Notes under the pieces: model-generated
What the model was told of the DNA's origin: nothing
The model's database searches: none
Seen by the model: the letters and a program-made list of their open reading frames with translations, nothing else
Part shown: one piece after another, positions 58,289 through 64,000 of the stretch
Layout of the letters: each line of letters begins with the position of its first letter
Numbering within the stretch: position 1 is the first letter of the stretch
Translations under genes and position numbers: made by a program
Source of the DNA: Pomphorhynchus laevis
Lineage: Eukaryota; Acanthocephala; Palaeacanthocephala; Echinorhynchida; Pomphorhynchidae
Assembly: GCA_012934845.2 (NCBI GenBank)
Contig: WNNJ02003214.1
Span: 186,001-250,000, forward strand
Direction: 5' to 3'
DNA: 64,000 bases

Positions 58289-58379
58289 GTTACTAATAAG
58301 TAAACGGGGGAAACGGACATAACTGGGTATTGGAAACCTTCACAGTCCATCAACAATCAAATCCTTAGAACGGTTTTTG

Positions 58380-58408
58380 CTTATTGAGCTTCATCAGTAG
58401 GGTCCAGA
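58380..58408 (-). ncRNA. Degenerate hammerhead-like motif
   Basis: On the minus strand: CTGATGA, AGCTC AATAAGC, AAAAACCGTTC. The expected GAAAC is AAAAC, so the core is damaged. It may belong to a small PLE fragment between the TA tract and the LINE ORF1. Confidence 0.3.
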
Positions 58409-59413
58409 TTTTAAGAGTGTTCAGAGATCCTCCACCACAGTTTAGAAGGGTTCATCACAAGAATGATTATTACAACACGACCTTCAAGTCCACAGGCGAT
58501 CTATATATATAGGCTATACTGATGCGTTTACCGTTCTTCCATGCGAATTTTTTTAATTTTTTGCATTTTTTAGTAATATATCAGCTAATTTTTTATTTAT
58601 ATATTTAAGTATTATTTATTAATATTATATCGTATTATTTGTTTAAATTTTAGCGTATTTTTATTAATTTTTCACATTTTTATGGATAAGTCGATATGCT
58701 TTTCATTATATATTCGTACGATAAATGATGATACGTTAACTACTTGCTTTCTTACACTAAAATACAAATGCAATTGAGATTGCATTTGTATTACAAAGCA
58801 ATCCAATAAGAGGGATGATCTAAAGTGGCGTTTATAAGGTTAAAAGATCTTGATAATATGAGTTAGGTAGGGTTATGTACGTAGTAAAGTGGGAGAATAT
58901 GTGCTTTGGAAGAAATCGAGTAGTCCTGGGGATACCGGATCGATCTAGTTTTCTAAAGGACTAAGAGCCTTCTTTCCTGATAGTCCTTCTTTCCTGAAGG
59001 ACTATCTGCATCTCCACCAGATAAAAGGCTAAGAGCAGAAACACCTCTTGAATTCCACTGAAGATCACTGAGTGAAAACGGTTCGGAATTACTTCCCATG
59101 CAAAGGTGTAACTAGAAGAGACGGCGAACCCACTAGTCCGGCCCTAACAGCGGAACCACTGGCTGCTCCTTGGACGGAAGGAGAGATTTCATCATCTCCC
59201 TGTTTAATACTCTAAGCTTTCCCTTACTTGTAGACCTTCAGGAGGGCTCTTGTGATCGTAGAGGAGCGAATTTTCTTGAATTGCTTGTCTTTGGTTGTTG
59301 TTGAAGATGTGACTGGCGTTAGAAACGCATTCATTAAATTTTTTTAGCATAGTCTCTATTGCCGCAAATCTCACATCCATTTTAATTTCGAGTACTTTGT
59401 AGATTTCGTCGAC

Positions 59414-60381
59414 TTAAGAAATCCGGGCTGCTGGAGGGCTGATAATGGGGGCAATTTTCTTACCAGAAAGTATCTGGTGCCGCTTCTGGTAAGTTTTGAA
59501 CTCCGTGCATTTTTTTGACCGTTCAGGATGTTGTAGACAACAGTTTACGCAACAGATTACAGTACTGCATGGTAGAGAATTTTCGACTTCTTTTGATGCG
59601 CATGGCACTCAACACTTATAATTGCGATATGAGGAGCTTCAGTGCCCCCATGCATGACAATTGTTGCAATGAGGGTAAGTCAAATTGTTGAATTCTATGT
59701 GCTTGATCATTAGGTTATACCCTAAGAAGAGGTTGAACGCCGCTTTCGAAAGAAGGAGGGAATTTTTTTCTGCTGTAGAACCGAATGCTTTGGGTATAGG
59801 GGTGTCCGCTTTACCCTGGGTGAATATGAGGTTCGAGATATTTTACATTTTCTCCAGTGCCGTAATGTCGTGTGCGTCTACCACGGGCGTGATATTCGTG
59901 ATTTTAATTGCTGCCAGGATTGTCATATAGGTTACTGTGGCTATTTGAGACAGATTATCAGTAACGAACTTTATGTATTAATTGGCGAGGTCGGATGTCA
60001 CGAATGAAATACGGTAATCGTTACCGGCTAGTCCAGTAGAGTTAAGTATAATTCTGTTTTTGGATTTGGAGACTAAGGTTCGCAAAAGTTCGTCAAAATA
60101 TTTGTTCCTTGAAAGTGGAATAATAGGTGTAACGGAGATGAGGTGAGCTAGCTTCTTCACTGTTAAGGCTCGGTATAAGCTTCACTTTCTTTATTTTCCA
60201 TAATTAAAACTTTTAAATTTGTAGAGAATTCCTGGAATTTGCTTGAATTTGTAGGCATTTCAGTTTTGATTTTCAAATCGATTGAGACACCGCAAACACG
60301 TTTACTGTACATTTTTTGTGTTTCGCAGATAACTTTACGTAAAAACACTAATGTATTCGTATATTTGCAACAGCTGGACAA
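59414..60381 (-). pseudogene. LINE ORF1 (Gag-like, zinc knuckles)
   Basis: Minus-strand pieces read MYSKRVCGVSIDLKIKTEMP at the start. Then follow TQGKADTPIPKAFGSTAEK, PHCNNCHAWGHxSS (a CxxCxxxGH zinc knuckle with the last Cys lost) and CVNCCLQHPERSKKCTEF (a second Cys-rich knuckle). A helical segment VLEIKMDVRFAAIETMLKKF follows. Such ORF1 proteins bind the element's RNA. Several stops and shifts are present. Confidence 0.65.
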
Positions 60382-60427
60382 TTAAAATTTTTATTATAGA
60401 AATATCGAAAATGGTTTAATCAAATTT
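60369..60427. repeat. Right 59-bp direct repeat flanking the LINE
   Basis: Partner of 55829-55887. It lies immediately 5' of the LINE ORF1 on the minus strand. Confidence 0.65.
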
Positions 60428-60430
60428 TCA

Positions 60431-60637
60431 AACACAACTTTGTTCATCACCAGGAATTGCATCAGTAGCTGTTAAACTTTGTGCATTTTTATACCATTTC
60501 ATGAAAACCGCTAAACACCTATACATCCTTTTTAATTTTGCTAAAAACAGAATTTTCATTGCCCAGCTGTTTTTCATACAATTTTTGGAACAATGAACAT
60601 ATTTGATGTAATTAATTAATTTCATGAAGGCATCCAC
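60431..60637 (-). CDS. Small unidentified open frame
   Basis: A 69-codon minus frame begins MDAFMKLINYIKYVHCSKNC and ends TATDAIPGDEQSCV. It ends next to the right LINE flank. Composition is protein-like, with Cys and Lys, but no family is recognised and splice signals are unclear. It may be the decayed end of another element. Confidence 0.22.
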
Positions 60638-60789
60638 ACATCGGTTAGTTCAAAAATCAAAATAAAAACAAAAAATACACTGAATAGAAACGAGTATTAT
60701 TTCACAATCAAAAATATAAAAATATATAAAAATCAACAAAAAAATGGTAATTTAGAAGAAATAGCAAGAAATTCATTGTTGTATACAGT

Positions 60790-61085
60790 AATATCCAACA
60801 ATGTATATCTACTACACCACTGGAGCAGTTAGCTAAGTAGATGTAGCGTTGAATCAAGATACAGACGTCCTGAGTTCAAATACGATCAGCACCAGTGTAT
60901 GGTGTAAGTAGATAATAAGGGTCTAAACTTGAAATGTAGGCCTGAGTCAGAAACTGATGAGTTCCGCCCAGATTGATTAGTAGCGTCCTGCGGTATCAAA
61001 AATAAGATCAATACCAGTGAGGATAATATCGTGACACAACCAGAAGAATTTCAGCTCACAGATGCATTCAAGTTAAATTAGAAAA
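60790..61085 (+). repeat. tRNA-derived SINE, third copy
   Basis: CACTGGAGCAG ... GCACCAGTG brackets a tRNA-like head with A-box-like TAGCTAAGTAG and B-box-like AGTTCAAATAC. The tail has GTCAGAAACTGATGAGTTCC, TGATTAGTAGCGTCC and GAGGATAATATCGTG, as in the 15-kb copies. The Pol III boxes are mutated. Confidence 0.78.
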
Positions 61086-61289
61086 CATAATACAAATTAA
61101 ACAATTAAACAATACATTTGAAATTTCATAGACAATAAAATCAACTACAAATAAATTTAAATTAGATCAATATAAGACATTATAAAAGGCAAAAATACAA
61201 AAACGACAAAACACTGCAAAAAATATATCAATGTAAGTATATATTATAACCTCCAGTGTTGAACTCTAAACATTTATGCCCATATGACT

Positions 61290-61545
61290 TAATTAATAGT
61301 GACTACAAGGCAAGCCTAGTTGAGGTTGAACCAACTCAATATTTGCAGAGTCAATATCCAAGCAGTGGTCATTCCTAACATGTTGTGCAACGGCACATTG
61401 AACTATTCCTGGGTGTGCACATGTGCGTGACGTATTCAAAAAGCCTTTCCTTCGGTGACGACTAGTCTGTCCAACATATAATGTCTCACACGAGGAGCAA
61501 AGGGATGCTGTAAACTACACCAAGAGGGGCCCTTTTTGGTTTGTG
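61290..61545 (-). pseudogene. GIY-YIG endonuclease fragment of a Penelope-type PLE
   Basis: Minus-strand text: LGVVYSIP, a one-base shift, then CSSCETLYVGQTSRHRRKG, AVAQHVRNDHCLDIDSANIE. These are the VY..PC, YVGQT, QH and IDxxN blocks of PLE endonucleases. The lineage is different from the copies at 12 and 13.8 kb. Its 5' side is broken by the inverted repeat at 61530. Confidence 0.7.
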
Positions 61546-61863
61546 ACAAGGTACTACCAAAAGACAACACTGCCAAACATATTTCAATGTAATAAACATT
61601 GTATCAATGTATTTAAGAAGAGTGTATTTATGAAGAAATTTATTTCTTCTGCAAAAAAATACAAATACTTCTGTATTTATGAATATTTATTTATACATTT
61701 TAAGAATGTATTTATGAGTAGTAATATACCTGAACAGGACTTCTGAATAAACAGATGTAGTGGAGCGAATCTCGCATGCATGTATTATCAAAAAGTATCA
61801 TGCATTATCAAAAAGTAAAAATATGTTGTCTTTTGGCAGTGCCTTGTCACAAACCAAAAAGGG
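61530..61863. repeat. 40-bp inverted repeat around 254 bases
   Basis: Arms 61530-61569 and 61824-61863 match 38 of 40 bases (CCCTTTTTGGTTTGTGACAA and on). The left arm overlaps the GIY-YIG fragment. The enclosed DNA is AT-rich with AATGTATTTA and CATGCATTATCAAAAAGTA repeats. Confidence 0.8.
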
Positions 61864-61869
61864 ACAGAG

Positions 61870-62870
61870 ACGTTACCAGAGACCGATTAACGGTTCGAAT
61901 TTATAATAATTTTATAATTCTAAACAAAAAGTAAAGTTTTAAAGGACTTTTAAAACTAATAAAGCTAATAATGACCGGTTATAACTAGATATGACTATAC
62001 TGTCATTATTTAACTAATAATGGCTGATGATTTAAACCAATAATGACAAATTATGATAATTGAAACGTAAGTAACTCAGTTGTGGAACCGTGTCGATATT
62101 CCTTTATTTCATAACAATTATTTCGTATTTATTTAATGTATACAAATGACACATTTTTTGCGTCATATTTTGATTGTGTGGTTACTACAATTATAATTTA
62201 AGTTATGGGATGGAAATTTCCACGATCTTACGGTACTCATAAGTTACACAACTATTACAATTGTACTGGATTGTAATGTACAAAATTGGATAACTATACC
62301 AATTGGAGACATAACTAATCAAATTAAACCATTAATAGTCTGTATATTGGGGATGGCAAACAAAAAGGGCTACTACGGTAGGCCACTGGTATGGAATTTT
62401 GCATTTTTTACTTGAGGTAACAAAGTTAACTTCTAGATAGAGATAAATGAATTTAATTTGTACTGTTCTTCAATGTGTGCGCTCAATAAATGCAATCGAA
62501 ACACATTAGCGTCAAATCAAAATATAAAAGTAAGTATCGAATTTTATAAATTGAATGAGAAATTTTGAATCTTGCTGTTTATTAAATAATAAATGAATTT
62601 AGTAAAAATTATGTGATTTAATTTTGTGATAATTAATAATTTTAAATAATCTCGTTGTTCTTACAAGTATGAACAATCTGGACCAGTCGCTTCGTGAGAT
62701 TAACAAACATAATTAGATAATAAACAGATCTACAAAACGGCGTAGGTGTTACGGTTTATCTTTTAAATTTCGCTAAAAAGTTCGCTTAGTAACGGCAAAT
62801 GAAAAAAATGGATATATTCGGTTATTAAGAAGATACTTGCTTACAAGGTAACATTAAAAAGTAACTGTTA
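61870..62870. other. Intergenic DNA, nothing recognised
   Basis: AT-rich sequence with a TAATGACNNNTTATNA-like repeated word around 61970-62060. No exon or element was found. Confidence 0.5.
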
Positions 62871-62879
62871 TGTAAGTGT

Positions 62880-63060
62880 TACATAACACTTACATGGACT
62901 TATGTTAAGACTGACTAGATATAGGTTCCAACTGGGTAAGGATAGAGCAAGAACATAACACTTACATGGAATAACACTTACAATAGAACATAACACTTAC
63001 ATGGACTTATGTTAAGACTGACTAGATATAGGTTCCAACTGGGTAAGGATAGAGCAAGCA
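62880..63060. repeat. Local duplication at the start of the LINE copy
   Basis: The stretch CATAACACTTACATGGACTT to GGATAGAGCAAG (about 72 bases) occurs twice (about 62883-62952 and 62990-63058), separated by a fragment of the same words. The duplicated part includes the first LINE-matching bases (GGTTCCAACTGGGTAAGGAT). Confidence 0.8.
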
Positions 63061-64000
63061 TTGCTTCCCTTAATCCAGCCGAGTCTTCCTTCTAGAAGAT
63101 ATTCACGAAGGAGAAGTTTGTCTGTTGGAAGTATAGAGCATTGGGTTGGATTGGAAAAATAGGTATTGATAAAGTGTTGGAGGAGTCACTATCCCTACAT
63201 AATTATGGAGCAACTCAATCATCTCAACCAATCCCGCCTTGGGGAGACTTTAGGAGTAGAGATATATCCCTAAGATAAATCCGGTATCTTGTCCCTAAGA
63301 AAAATCCGGTCTCTTGTCCGGATTTTTCTTAGGTCTCCTTATCCCTAAGAAAAATCCGGTCTCGTGTCCTAAATACCTGCGGCCTATTTTGATTCAAAAT
63401 TCCCTCGTGTCGATTTATGAAAAAGCGCTTGCGCGTAAAATCCGCGATTATCTAAATAGGCGAAATTTAATCCCACCAGGTTTACATGGGTTCGTCAAAG
63501 GTCGCTCGGTCCATTCAGCTGTAGGTGAAGTGCATTAGTTTTGTCAGGAGAATAGTCATCAACTTGCTGTGGCTATTCTCCTTCATCTTTCTGCTGCATT
63601 TGACCGCATCTTCATTTCCTTTGTTATCTCTTCTCTCAGATCCCTTGGGTTGCCTGCAGGAATTGTCAACAGGGTAAAGATACTACTGTAAACCAAGCGA
63701 TTCTATTATGAAGACGACCCTGATGCGCGTCAGTTCTGCCCTATTACGGGTGTGCCTCAAGGTTCCCCTCTTTTTCCAATCTTATTTCTTGCTGCATCCA
63801 TTGAACTTTTCAAATTATTTAAACGTGAACAGCGTCTAGTGATATACGCTGATGATACCACAACCCTGTTCTCTGGACGTAGGTGCAAAGACGTAGTCTC
63901 GGACATCAGCCGATTCTTTTTATGATTAAAAGACCAGTAAACCCGGTCCAATCTTAGTTTAAACTGTGATAAATCGCAGGTGGTGGTCTTCAATAGCACC
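62930..64000 (+). mobile_element. LINE copy of the 56-60 kb family, cut by the window edge
   Basis: Plus-strand text matches the minus-strand LINE word for word. RFQLGKDRASIASLNPAESS comes first, then VLEESLSLHNYGATQSSQP, VSCPKYLRPILIQNSLVSI (63350-63415), GLHGFVKGRSVHSAVGEVH, the motif A region (LSAAFDRI), GVPQGSPLFPILFLAAS and VIYADDTTTLFSG with both catalytic Asp residues. SLNCDKSQVVVF stands at the edge. One or two stops and shifts break it. It is better preserved than the 56-kb copy. Confidence 0.82.

Noticed and set aside
59071-59094. CTGAAGATCACTGAGTGAAAACGG as a further hammerhead-like motif
   Set aside because: The minus strand here reads as LINE ORF1-adjacent coding text, so the match is probably chance.

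Overview
The window is eukaryotic and almost certainly metazoan. It is strongly AT-rich by eye (not counted), its genes are split by GT-AG introns, and its intergenic DNA is packed with decayed non-LTR retrotransposons, Penelope-like elements (PLEs), tRNA-derived SINEs, foldback repeats and minisatellites. I see no prokaryotic features, CRISPR arrays or rRNA genes. The mix of an RTE-type LINE, a CR1-like LINE and several PLE families fits a flatworm or other soft-bodied invertebrate, but taxonomy is inference.

The main host gene lies on the minus strand and fills roughly 0.8-29.5 kb. I rebuilt it exon by exon from splice sites. A Ser/Asn-rich exon (28603-29478) is followed by a short exon (24120-24287), three RhoGAP-domain exons (20652-21007, 12639-12772, 7894-8082), a linker exon (6861-7001) and the first START-like exon (4346-4521). 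Two weaker START candidates lie at 791-1361. The seven main exons join with matching intron phases. Order and motifs match the DLC1/STARD13/STARD8 family of Rho-GTPase-activating proteins. Its introns hold most of the mobile DNA of the first 29 kb: an RTE LINE, a 370-bp tandem repeat, a PLE with an N-terminal GIY-YIG domain (Naiad-like), the tail of a second, Penelope-type PLE, two tandem tRNA SINEs, a long decayed LINE and a CR1-like tail.

From 25.9 to 32.3 kb there are more copies of the Naiad-like element and two foldback elements. Two plus-strand exons at 38.26-38.97 kb encode SNF2-helicase motif V followed by an unrelated C-terminus. From 39 to 55.8 kb the DNA is mostly AT-rich with minisatellites, isolated exon-like segments on both strands and one LINE C-terminal fragment. 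From 55.8 to 60.4 kb there is one decayed minus-strand LINE (Gag-like ORF1, then RT) between 59-bp direct repeats, with a long TA tract inside it. A SINE, a GIY-YIG fragment, a 40-bp inverted repeat and a plus-strand copy of the same LINE (running off the right edge) follow.

The most unusual signals are small RNA-like structures. A hammerhead-ribozyme-like motif (CTGA[A/T]GA, stem, GAAA) recurs at about seven loci, several times as inverted pairs. A hairpin with CTGATGA in its loop is shared by two different SINE families and shows a paired stem change. A putative kissing-hairpin structure follows the Naiad-like RT.
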